A program made the position numbers and the translations under genes. The notes under the pieces are model-generated. The model worked only from the letters and a program-made list of their open reading frames with translations, made no database searches and had not been told where the DNA came from. Below, piece after piece: positions 6,627 through 13,095 of a stretch of 13,095 nt of DNA. Source of the stretch: Polycyclovorans sp046565985 (GTDB lineage Bacteria; Pseudomonadota; Gammaproteobacteria; Nevskiales; Nevskiaceae); the NCBI GenBank assembly GCA_046565985.1, contig JBKHXN010000093.1, forward strand, positions 1 to 13,095, in the 5' to 3' direction. The first letter of the stretch is position 1; each line of letters opens with the position of its first letter.

Positions 6627-7394
6627 ATGTCCCTGCTTTTCCGCGCGCTGCCGGGCCTGCTGGCCGCCGTGATGGCGCCGCTGGCGGCGGCCGATGATCC
6701 GGCACCGGCCTACCTCAGTCTGGGCGGCAGCTACGCGATGATCGACAACGACCGCGAAAGCCGCGGCGGGCAGGGCTATTTTCTCGGTGCCGGCCTCAAC
6801 CTGGGGCCGTTCTGGGGCCTGGAGCTCGGCGGGTTCAGCGCCGGCTTCAAGGCCGCGACCGACGCGGGCCCCTCGTGGCGCGAATACGGCGCGCAGCTCG
6901 ACGGGCTGTTCTACTACGCGCGCAGCGCGGCGTTCTCGCCTTACTTCGTGCTCGGCGCCGGGCTGCTGGACGCGAGCGAGCGCGGCAGCGGGCAGCGCTC
7001 GCGCGATGCCTTCGGCAGCGTGGGCCTGGGTTTTTTCCGCCAGGCCGAATTTGGCGCCACCACGCTGGGCCTGCGCGCCGACCTGCGCTACCGCTGGGCC
7101 GAGCTGCAGGATTTTGTGCGCCCCACCACGCTCGAGGAGCCGGTCCTGCGGCTGGGCCTGGTGCTGCCGCTCAAGCGCCGTGCGGCGCCGCCCGCGGTAG
7201 AGCGGGCCGACGATGACGCCGACGGCGTGGCCAACCTGCGCGATCTCTGCCCCGCCACGCCCGCCGGCGCCCGGGTGGATGCCTACGGCTGCCCGCTGGA
7301 TGCCGACGGCGACGCGGTGCCTGACGGGCTCGACCGCTGTCCCGGCACCCGGCCCGGCGTGCCGGTGGACGACCGCGGCTGCGCGCGGCGCTGA
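6627..7394 (+). CDS. Outer-membrane beta-barrel protein with C-terminal thrombospondin type 3 repeats
   Basis: A 255-aa exported protein. The signal peptide is MSLLFRALPGLLAAVMAPLAAA. A region of alternating hydrophobic and aromatic strands follows (YLSLGGSYAMI, GYFLGAGLNLGPFWGLELGGF, AQLDGLFYYAR, SPYFVLGAGLL, FGSVGLGFFRQAEF, TLGLRADLRYRWA, PVLRLGLVLPL), as in 8-stranded OmpA/OmpW-like barrels. The tail has two calcium-binding thrombospondin-3-type repeats, DDDADGVANLRDLCP and DADGDAVPDGLDRCP, each ending in a CP. In OmpA-family proteins this linker normally leads into an OmpA peptidoglycan-binding domain, absent here: the gene stops at GVPVDDRGCARR and hemH ends 16 nt later. The ATG at 6627 is chosen because GGAGGT lies 6 nt upstream; TTG at 6621 is in frame but too close to it. 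Function not identified; porin-like or structural. Confidence 0.85.
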   Translation: MSLLFRALPGLLAAVMAPLAAADDPAPAYLSLGGSYAMIDNDRESRGGQGYFLGAGLNLGPFWGLELGGFSAGFKAATDAGPSWREYGAQLDGLFYYARSAAFSPYFVLGAGLLDASERGSGQRSRDAFGSVGLGFFRQAEFGATTLGLRADLRYRWAELQDFVRPTTLEEPVLRLGLVLPLKRRAAPPAVERADDDADGVANLRDLCPATPAGARVDAYGCPLDADGDAVPDGLDRCPGTRPGVPVDDRGCARR

Positions 7395-7414
7395 AGGCCC
7401 GGTCCGCGCTTCAG
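7391..7414. terminator. Inverted repeat holding both convergent stop codons
   Basis: CTGAAG (7391-7396) and CTTCAG (7409-7414) are perfect inverted repeats separated by 12 nt. The plus-strand TGA of the outer-membrane gene is in the left arm and the minus-strand TGA of hemH is in the right arm. Only 16 nt separate the two genes, so any terminator must be here or inside the coding ends. The stem is short and has no T-run; weak call. Confidence 0.3.
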
Positions 7415-8508
7415 GCGTCCGGCGTCGGCAGCTGCGCCGGCCCCGCCACCGCCCGCGCCCGCGCCTGGCGGGCGGCCAGTTCGGCAGGGGATGCGGGGGC
7501 GGGAGTCCAGCCCTGGGTGTGGTGGCGGATCAGGGCCGCCAGCAGATCGAGGTGCGCGGGCGCGTCGTTGAGCGCCGGGATGTAGCGCAGCGCCTCGCCG
7601 CCGGCCTGCTCGAAGTCTTCGCGATAGCGGATCGCGACTTCCTCCAGGGTTTCCAGGCAGTCCGCGGCAAAGCCGGGGCATAGCACGTCCACCCGCCGCA
7701 GGCCGCGCCGGGCCAGCTGCGGCAGCACCTGGTCGGTATAGGGCTGCAGCCAGGGCTGCCTGCCCAGGCGGCTCTGGAAGCTCACCGAGTACTGTTCCGG
7801 GCCCAGCCCCAGGGCACCGGCGAGCAGGCGTGCGGTCTTGTGGCAGTGGCAGAAGTACGGGTCACCGGCGAGCAGATATTTCTGCGGAATGCTGTGGAAG
7901 GACATCAGCAGGTGCTCGCCGCGGCCCTGCTGCTGCCAGTGGGCCTGCACCGAGGCGGCGAGCGCGGCGATGTAGCCGGGTTCATCGTGATACTGCTGCA
8001 GCGTGCGCAGCTCCGGCGGCCAGCGCCGTGCCTGCAGCTGGCGGTAGACACCGTCCAGCGCCGCCGCGGTGGTGGTGGCGGAATACTGCGGATACAGCGG
8101 CAGCACGAAAACCCGCCGCACGTTCTGGCGCTCGAAGGCATCGAAAGCGGCCTGCAGGCCGGGGTTGCCGTAGCTCATGGCCAGCTCCACCACCAGCCCG
8201 TCGCCCAGGCGCTGCCGCAGCCCGGCGAGCTGGCGCTGCGAGACCGCCAGCAGGGGCGAGCCCTGCTCGGTCCACACGCTGCGGTAGGCCGGCACCAGCT
8301 TGCGTGGCCGCAGCGGCAGGATGAACAGATGGAGGATCAGCCACCAGATCGCGCGGGGCACTTCCACCACGCGTGGATCGGAGAGGAATTCGCGCAGGTA
8401 GCGGCGGATGGCCGGCGCGCTCGGCGCATCCGGCGTGCCGAGGTTCACCAGCAGCACGCCGGTGCGGGACGGGGCGGCGTGCGCGGCGGCGGGGCTGGGG
8501 CGGGTCAT
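7411..8508 (-). CDS. hemH: Ferrochelatase (protoporphyrin ferrochelatase)
   Basis: Inserts ferrous iron into protoporphyrin IX, the last step of protoheme synthesis, at the cytoplasmic face of the inner membrane. The 365-aa protein shows the family from end to end: GVLLVNLGTPDAPS near the N-terminus, FLSDPRVVEVPR, the ferrochelatase signature LLMSFHSIPQKYL with catalytic His205, CHKTARLLA, SFQSRLGRQPWLQPYTD, and CPGFAADCLETLEE with the metal-site Glu286. It is somewhat longer than E. coli HemH (320 aa) because of a 15-residue N-terminal tail and an alanine-rich C-terminal tail (about residues 335-365). The ATG at 8508 has no clear ribosome binding site, which fits translation following the upstream symporter gene 26 nt away. 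It is the last gene of the probable transporter-hemH transcript. Confidence 0.96.
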   Translation of the reverse strand: MTRPSPAAAHAAPSRTGVLLVNLGTPDAPSAPAIRRYLREFLSDPRVVEVPRAIWWLILHLFILPLRPRKLVPAYRSVWTEQGSPLLAVSQRQLAGLRQRLGDGLVVELAMSYGNPGLQAAFDAFERQNVRRVFVLPLYPQYSATTTAAALDGVYRQLQARRWPPELRTLQQYHDEPGYIAALAASVQAHWQQQGRGEHLLMSFHSIPQKYLLAGDPYFCHCHKTARLLAGALGLGPEQYSVSFQSRLGRQPWLQPYTDQVLPQLARRGLRRVDVLCPGFAADCLETLEEVAIRYREDFEQAGGEALRYIPALNDAPAHLDLLAALIRHHTQGWTPAPASPAELAARQARARAVAGPAQLPTPDA

Positions 8509-8534
8509 GGGCTGGCCGGGTGGGGGTGTGGCCT

Positions 8535-10178
8535 TTATCTGCGCCCGATCTCGCCCGCTTCAAGGCGCCGGAAATAATCCTTGTAGGCACGCATGGCGTG
8601 CCCGCCCAGCACCAGCATGGTGGGCAGGTTGATCGCCAGCATGAAGCCCAGTGCCACGGTACTCACCGTATCCAGCTCCAGATCGGTGCGGATGAAGCCC
8701 AGACAGGTCACCAGGATCAGCACGCACCACAGGAATCGGTACGGTTTCACCGCGCCGGTGCCGAGCAGGTACACCACGCCCTGCTCGCCGTAATAGCTCC
8801 AGGTGATCATGGTGGAGATGGCGAACAGCCAGACGGTGATCACCACCATCCAGCGGCCCAGGCCGGGCTGGGCGGAATCGAAGGCCTTGGCGGTCAGCGT
8901 GGCGGCGGGGTAGTCGGCGAACAGTCCGGCCTCCGCCATCCGCGGCGCGGCCGGCGCGCCGAGCGGGCGCCACTGGATGCCGCCCTCGGCGGTGACGGTG
9001 CCCATCAGGCGGGCGCGTTCGCCGCCGCTGTCCACCACCACGAATACCGGGTCTCCGGCCTTGAGGCCGGCACCATCGCCCGGCAGCTGCGTGGTACTGG
9101 GCGCCCACTGCTGCGGGGCGACTTCCACCAGGGCCGGCTCCACCGGCCAGGGGGAGACCGGGCCGCGGTTCCAGACGCCGCTGACCAGGATCACCAGTGC
9201 GGTGATGGTGCACACCACCAGGGTGTCGATGAAGGGCTCCAGCCCGGCGACCACACCCTCGGTCACCGGCTCCGGGGTCTTGACCGCGGAGTGGGCGATG
9301 GGCGCAGAGCCCAGGCCCGCCTCGGAGGAGAACAGCGCACGCTTCATGCCGAAGATGAAGGCCACGCCGGTGGTGGCGCCGATGAAGGCGCCGGTGGCCT
9401 GGGCGGGGGCAAAGGCGCTGCTGAAGATCAGGCGCAGCGCCTCGGGCAGCTGGCCGGCGTTGCTCACCAGCACGAAGATCCCGGCCAGCACGTACACCGC
9501 GCACATGACCGGCACCAGGGTGCCGGCGATCCGGCCGATGCGCTGGATGCCGCCGAGGATCACCGCACCCACCACCACGGCCATGATCAGACCGGAGATC
9601 CAGGTCGGCACGCCGAAGTAGGCGCGGGAGATCTCCGCCACGTTCCAGGCCTGGAACATGTTGCCCCCGGTGATGCCGAACAGGATCAGCGGCAGGCAGA
9701 AGGCGGCGCCGATCCACGCCCCCCAGCGCGCCATGCCCGGCAGGCTGCCGAGCCCGTGCTTGGCCACCCACATGGTGCCGCCGTGGGGGTTCTGCGGGTC
9801 ATCGGTGTTGCGGTAGAGCATCGAGAGGGTGACCTCGGTGGTCTTCAGCGCCATGCCGGCCAGGCCCACCATCCACATCCAGAACACCGCGCCGGGGCCG
9901 CCGATGCCCACGGCGATCGCCACCCCGCCGATGTTGCCCAGGCCCACGGTGGCCGACAGCGCGGCCGACAACGCCTGGAAATGCGTCAGCACGCCCTTGC
10001 CGTGGCTGGCGTCGATGCCGGTGCCGCTCACCAGCTTCACGCCGTGGGTCAGCGAGCGGTACTGGCAGAAGCCGCTCCAGAACGTGAAGAGGATGCCCAT
10101 GCCCAGCAGGGTCAGCAGCACCGGCACCGAGAGCATCACCGCGTTCACGGCGTTGAGAAAACTGAAAAACGCATCCAT
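8535..10178 (-). CDS. AGCS-family sodium:alanine/glycine symporter with an inserted domain
   Basis: Inner-membrane secondary transporter that imports alanine and/or glycine with sodium (amino acid:cation symporter family, DagA/AlsT-like). The 547-aa protein contains the family motifs SAALSATVGLGNIGGVAIAVGIGGPGAVFWMWM (about residues 71-103), GAFIGATTGVAFIFGMKRALFSSEAGLGSAPIAHS (263-297) and STMITWSYYGEQG (455-467), and about ten or eleven hydrophobic segments. Typical members are 440-480 aa. The excess is a soluble stretch of about 90 residues at 337-428 (GPVSPWPVEP to ATLT), between two membrane helices, containing a proline/glycine-rich beta-type segment (GLKAGDPVFVVVDSGGERARLMGTV). The start ATG at 10178 has only a weak GGA upstream. 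It lies 30 nt after the NSS transporter and 26 nt before hemH on the same strand. Substrate is inferred from the family. Confidence 0.92.
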   Translation of the reverse strand: MDAFFSFLNAVNAVMLSVPVLLTLLGMGILFTFWSGFCQYRSLTHGVKLVSGTGIDASHGKGVLTHFQALSAALSATVGLGNIGGVAIAVGIGGPGAVFWMWMVGLAGMALKTTEVTLSMLYRNTDDPQNPHGGTMWVAKHGLGSLPGMARWGAWIGAAFCLPLILFGITGGNMFQAWNVAEISRAYFGVPTWISGLIMAVVVGAVILGGIQRIGRIAGTLVPVMCAVYVLAGIFVLVSNAGQLPEALRLIFSSAFAPAQATGAFIGATTGVAFIFGMKRALFSSEAGLGSAPIAHSAVKTPEPVTEGVVAGLEPFIDTLVVCTITALVILVSGVWNRGPVSPWPVEPALVEVAPQQWAPSTTQLPGDGAGLKAGDPVFVVVDSGGERARLMGTVTAEGGIQWRPLGAPAAPRMAEAGLFADYPAATLTAKAFDSAQPGLGRWMVVITVWLFAISTMITWSYYGEQGVVYLLGTGAVKPYRFLWCVLILVTCLGFIRTDLELDTVSTVALGFMLAINLPTMLVLGGHAMRAYKDYFRRLEAGEIGRR

Positions 10179-10208
10179 GGGAAGAATCCGGTTGGGGAGT
10201 GGGGCGCC

Positions 10209-11543
10209 TCAGATCAGCGCCGAGATGAGGATCCACAGAATGCCGGCCGGCGCCAGATAGCGCAGGATGAACAGCCACACCGGGGCCCAGGGCTGGTGCA
10301 GCTGCCCCTCGTTGGACAGCGCCCGCAGCGCCGGCGCGCGCCAGGCCCAGCCCACGAACAGCGCGGTGCCCAGGCCGCCGATCGGCAGCATCAGGTTGTT
10401 GGCCAGAAAATCCATGAGGTCAAACCAGTTCTTGCCGAACACGGTCAGCTCGGCCATCACGCCGAAGGACAGCGAGGCCGGTACGCCGAGCAGGAAACAG
10501 ACGATGGCCGCGCCGATCACCACCCGGCGGCGGCTGATGCCGTGCTCATCCACGGTATAGGACACCAGCGGTTCGAGGATGGAGACCGCCGAGGTCAGCG
10601 CGGCGATGGCCAGCAGCAGGAAGAACAGCACGCCGAACAGGTCGCCGAAGGGCATGGCCGAGAACACCGCCGGCAGGGTGATGAAAGTCAGCCCCGGCCC
10701 GGCGTTGGGGGCAAAGCCGAAGGCGAACACCGCCGGCAGCACCATCAGCCCCGAGAGAAACGCCGCGGTGCTGTCCACCAGGCCCACGGTCAGCGCCGAG
10801 GACGGCAGGTTTTCGCGCAGCGACAGGTAGGAGCCGTAGGTGAGCATGGTCCCCATGCCGATGGACAGCGAGAAGAAGGCCTGCGAGATGGCGGCAAAGA
10901 AGGTGTCGGGGCCCACCGCGCTCCAGTCCGGCGTCAGGTAGAAGCGCACCCCGGCCATGGCGCCGGGCAGCGTCACCGCGCGCACCACCAGGACCAGCAG
11001 CAGCACGAACAGCAGCGGCATGAGGATCTTGTTGGCGCGCTCGATACCCTTGTTGATGCCGCCCAGCACCACCCAGGCGGTCAATGCCATGAAGGCGGCG
11101 GCGTAGCCCAGCGGCTCCAGCGGGCTGGCGACGAAATCGCCAAAGATCTGCCCCAGCGCTGCCGCGTCGCTGGTATGCAGCGCGCCGCGCGCCATGTGCA
11201 CGATGTAGGCCAGCGTCCAGCCCGCCACCACGATGTAGAAGGACAGGATCACGAAGCCGGTGCACACGCCGAAGTAGCCCACCAGCGGCCAGCCGCGCCC
11301 GCCCAGGACGCGGAAGGCGCCCACCGGATTGCGCTGCGCGCTGCGGCCGATGAGCATCTCCGCCATCACCACGCTGATGCCGAAGGCGATGATGATGCCG
11401 AAGTAGATCAGCAGGAAGGCGCCGCCACCGTTCTGTCCGGTGGTGTAGGGAAAGCGCCAGATATTGCCCAGGCCCACCGCCGATCCGGCCGCGGCCATGA
11501 TGAAGCCGAACCGGCTGCCCCAGTGCTCACGCGTGCCCTGCAT
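10209..11543 (-). CDS. NSS-family sodium-dependent amino acid transporter (LeuT/MhsT-like)
   Basis: Inner-membrane neurotransmitter:sodium symporter family member that takes up an amino acid with sodium. The hallmark TM1 motif AAGSAVGLGNIWRFPYTTGQNGGGAF is at the N-terminus, followed by FLLIYFGIIIAFGISVVMAE, a TM3 with SFYIVVAGWTLAYI, the TM6 unwound region AISQAFFSLSIGMGTMLTYGSYL, and the TM8-type AALTSAVSILEPLVSY. Length (444 aa) and ending (YLAPAGILWILISALI) fit the bacterial 11-helix branch (MhsT/Tyt1-like). The ATG at 11543 is preferred: GGAG lies 6 nt upstream, whereas the in-frame GTG at 11555 overlaps that ribosome binding site. Substrate cannot be read from sequence; bacterial relatives move leucine, tryptophan or tyrosine. 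It is the first gene of the probable operon with the AGCS symporter and hemH. Confidence 0.93.
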   Translation of the reverse strand: MQGTREHWGSRFGFIMAAAGSAVGLGNIWRFPYTTGQNGGGAFLLIYFGIIIAFGISVVMAEMLIGRSAQRNPVGAFRVLGGRGWPLVGYFGVCTGFVILSFYIVVAGWTLAYIVHMARGALHTSDAAALGQIFGDFVASPLEPLGYAAAFMALTAWVVLGGINKGIERANKILMPLLFVLLLVLVVRAVTLPGAMAGVRFYLTPDWSAVGPDTFFAAISQAFFSLSIGMGTMLTYGSYLSLRENLPSSALTVGLVDSTAAFLSGLMVLPAVFAFGFAPNAGPGLTFITLPAVFSAMPFGDLFGVLFFLLLAIAALTSAVSILEPLVSYTVDEHGISRRRVVIGAAIVCFLLGVPASLSFGVMAELTVFGKNWFDLMDFLANNLMLPIGGLGTALFVGWAWRAPALRALSNEGQLHQPWAPVWLFILRYLAPAGILWILISALI

Positions 11544-11601
11544 GTTGGTCTCCACCTGTTCAAGCCGCTGCCCGTGCAGGAATCGCGCCAGGCCGCGGCG
11601 T

Positions 11602-11641
11602 TGTTTTATTTTGTAATAAAATACAACTTTAATTTAATACT
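11602..11641. promoter_or_regulatory. AT-rich island with a perfect dyad, likely promoter/operator of the transporter cluster
   Basis: This 40-nt stretch is almost pure A/T in an otherwise very GC-rich window. It contains the perfect dyad TTGTA-N6-TACAA at 11611-11626, overlapped by a second palindrome TTTTATT-N4-AATAAAA at 11604-11621. It lies about 60-100 nt upstream of the NSS transporter ATG. Several -10-like hexamers are possible on the minus strand, so I do not choose one. The spacing does not fit a TyrR box (TGTAAA-N6-TTTACA). The regulator is unknown. Confidence 0.5.
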
Positions 11642-11651
11642 TGAACGCACA

Positions 11652-11667
11652 CACGGCCGCCGCCGTG
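11652..11667. terminator. Perfect GC hairpin after gshA
   Basis: CACGGC (11652-11657), loop CGCC, GCCGTG (11662-11667) form a perfect 6-bp stem 6 nt downstream of the gshA stop on the minus strand. The stem is followed on that strand by TGTGCGTTCAAG and then the AT-rich island, so there is no immediate U tract. Plausible but weak terminator. Confidence 0.4.
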
Positions 11668-11673
11668 CCGGGC

Positions 11674-12993
11674 CTATCCTGCCAGATTCTGCCGGGCCGG
11701 CTCGAATCCGTTGGCCGGGCTCAGCGCGGCGATCTCGCGTGCCGCCGCCAGGCTGGCGAGCCGGGCGATCACGCCGTAGGCGTAGAAGCGGTTGGGCCGT
11801 TCGTCGGGACCGCAGGCCAGGTCCGGGTGGTGGCCGCAGGATTCGAAGGCCAGCGGCTCGAAACGCATGCCCGGCGCGTTGAGGTTTTCCTGGTTGCCGC
11901 GCTGGCTGTTGACGCGGTAGAAGCCGCCGACCACCGACTGGTCGATCATGTACACCACCGGCTCGGCAGTGGCGCCGTCGTCGCCCAGCTTCTCGAAGGT
12001 GTAGACCCCTTCCTGGATGATGGCGCCGGTGACCTCGCGGCCTTCCTTGGCACTGGCCATGTGGCTGCGCGCGCGGCGATTCATCTCGCGCACGTCGTCG
12101 GCCGAATAGGCGGTCATCACGCCCATGCCGTAGGTGCCGGCGTCGGACTTGATGATGACGAAGGGTTTTTCCTGGATGCCGTACTCGCGGTACTTGGCGC
12201 GCAGGTCCTCGAGCAGCAGCTCGACGTTGCTGACCAGGCACTCCTCGCCCTCGCGCTTGAGGAAGTTGATCTGCCCGCAGTTGCGGAACAGCGGGTCCAC
12301 CAGCCACGGGTCGATGCCGAGTATGGCGGAGAACTCGCGGGCCACCTCGCGGTAGAAGCCGAAGTGGCGCGACTTCTGCCGCGCATGCCAGCCCAGCGAC
12401 ACCGGCGGCAGCACGTCCTGTTCCAGCCCCTGGAGGATCGCCGGCACGCCGGCCGAGAGATCGTTGTTGAGCAGGATGGAGCAGGGCGTGAAATCGCCCA
12501 CGCTCACCACGTCGCCCTCGCGCACCAGCGGCTCCAGCAGCAGGCTGCGCCCGGAAATCTCCAGCCGCAGTTCGGTGGGTTCGCGGATCTCGGGGATCAG
12601 GGTGCCGATACGCACGTGGTAGCCGGCCTTCTGGATCAGGTCGAACAGGGTGGCGACGTTTTCCAGGTAGAACTTGTTGCGGGTGTGGTTCTCCGGCACC
12701 AGCAGAATGCCGCGGGCGCTGGGACAGACCTGGCGGATGGCGGTCTGCAGCGCCTGCACGCAGAGCGATTCAAACGCCGGGTTGAGATTGTTGAAGCCGC
12801 CGGGGAACAGGTTGGTGTCCACCGGCGCGAGCTTGAAGCCGGCGTTGCGCAGATCGACCGAACAGTAGAACGGAGGGGTATGCTCCTGCCATTCCAGACG
12901 GAACCACCGCTCGATGGACGGGGTCGCGTCCAGTATCTTCTTTTCCAGTTCGAGCAGCGGGCCGTTCAGCGCGGTGATGAGGTGCGGGACCAT
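11674..12993 (-). CDS. gshA: Glutamate-cysteine ligase, T. ferrooxidans type (GshA)
   Basis: Catalyses ATP-dependent joining of glutamate and cysteine to gamma-glutamylcysteine, the first step of glutathione synthesis, in the cytoplasm. The sequence matches the distinct family known as TIGR02049 ('gshA_ferroox'), not the E. coli-type enzyme: MVPHLITALNGPLLELEKKI at the start, FYCSVDLRNAGFKLAPVDTNLFPGGFNNL (about residues 42-70), and a glycine-rich IIKSDAGTYGMGVM (about 280-293) followed by EGVYTFE, VVYMIDQSVVGGFYRVN and RFYAYGVIARLASLA. From the ATG at 12993 the protein is 439 aa, normal for the family. This start has AGGA with 5-nt spacing; an in-frame ATG at 12999 is nearly as good. The frame is open to 13053, but that extension (MQLAVPLQSGRTIKTINR) lacks a ribosome binding site. 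gshB, often next to gshA, is not downstream; the upstream side is cut by the window edge. Confidence 0.92.
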   Translation of the reverse strand: MVPHLITALNGPLLELEKKILDATPSIERWFRLEWQEHTPPFYCSVDLRNAGFKLAPVDTNLFPGGFNNLNPAFESLCVQALQTAIRQVCPSARGILLVPENHTRNKFYLENVATLFDLIQKAGYHVRIGTLIPEIREPTELRLEISGRSLLLEPLVREGDVVSVGDFTPCSILLNNDLSAGVPAILQGLEQDVLPPVSLGWHARQKSRHFGFYREVAREFSAILGIDPWLVDPLFRNCGQINFLKREGEECLVSNVELLLEDLRAKYREYGIQEKPFVIIKSDAGTYGMGVMTAYSADDVREMNRRARSHMASAKEGREVTGAIIQEGVYTFEKLGDDGATAEPVVYMIDQSVVGGFYRVNSQRGNQENLNAPGMRFEPLAFESCGHHPDLACGPDERPNRFYAYGVIARLASLAAAREIAALSPANGFEPARQNLAG

Positions 12994-13095
12994 ATCCATC
13001 CTATTGATCGTCTTTATCGTCCGCCCCGATTGAAGAGGAACGGCCAATTGCATGCAGATGGCATGCCAATGCCGGCGGAACGGGGAAATGTCCGA

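Noticed and set aside
11611..11626. TyrR/PhhR box upstream of the NSS transporter
   Set aside because: The arms TGTA and TACA are present, but with 6 nt between them rather than the 10 expected for TGTAAA-N6-TTTACA, so the match to that regulator is not supported.
8373..11882. A 3.5-kb open frame on the plus strand (over 1100 codons) opposite hemH and both transporters
   Set aside because: Its product is extremely rich in His, Gln, Gly, Arg and Ala with no recognisable domain, typical of an antisense frame in GC-rich DNA. The minus strand carries three well-matched conserved proteins across the same bases.
12994..13053. N-terminal extension of GshA to ATG 13053
   Set aside because: No ribosome binding site; family members start at the MVPHL region, and ATG 12993 has AGGA upstream.

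Overview
This window is an ordinary, gene-dense stretch of chromosome from a high-GC gammaproteobacterium. Gene order gives the best clue: a small coiled-coil gene, zapA, 6S RNA, and 5-formyltetrahydrofolate cyclo-ligase (the E. coli zapA-ssrS-ygfA arrangement), followed here by an EVE-domain gene. SohB, a DegQ/MucD-type protease and a glutamate-cysteine ligase of the 'Thiobacillus ferrooxidans' type point to the Chromatiales/Ectothiorhodospiraceae or a nearby lineage. That placement is inference. No transposase, integrase, phage gene, tRNA, CRISPR array or defence gene was found.

Left part (1-2000): the 3' portion of ilvA (threonine deaminase, plus strand) runs into the window edge at its 5' end. 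It converges on a small secreted cupin gene (minus strand) across a strong 15-bp GC-rich hairpin.

Centre-left (2100-3980, all minus strand, read right to left): a 65-aa coiled-coil protein, zapA (start overlapping the upstream stop as ATGA), 6S RNA, 5-formyltetrahydrofolate cyclo-ligase, and an EVE-domain protein overlapping the cyclo-ligase by 16 nt. The 6S RNA is about 184 nt, with a -10 box inside the end of zapA. Its 3' end runs past the only plausible ATG of the cyclo-ligase gene, so the two products share sequence.

Centre (3979-7394): a periplasmic Do-type serine protease with two PDZ domains, preceded by a good sigma-E-like promoter; sohB (inner-membrane S49 peptidase, best start GTG); and, divergently, a small outer-membrane beta-barrel protein that ends in two calcium-binding thrombospondin-3 repeats and lacks the usual OmpA peptidoglycan-binding domain.

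Right part (7411-13095, all minus strand, read right to left): gshA (first step of glutathione synthesis); a 40-bp AT-rich island with a perfect dyad; then a closely spaced set of an NSS-family sodium:amino-acid symporter, an AGCS-family sodium:alanine/glycine symporter with an unusual inserted domain, and hemH (ferrochelatase). The 26-31 nt gaps suggest one transcript.

I did not find a new multi-gene system. The observations most worth checking are the 6S RNA/cyclo-ligase overlap, the inserted domain in the AGCS transporter, the OmpA-less barrel protein, the sigma-E-like promoter and the dyad upstream of the transporter cluster.
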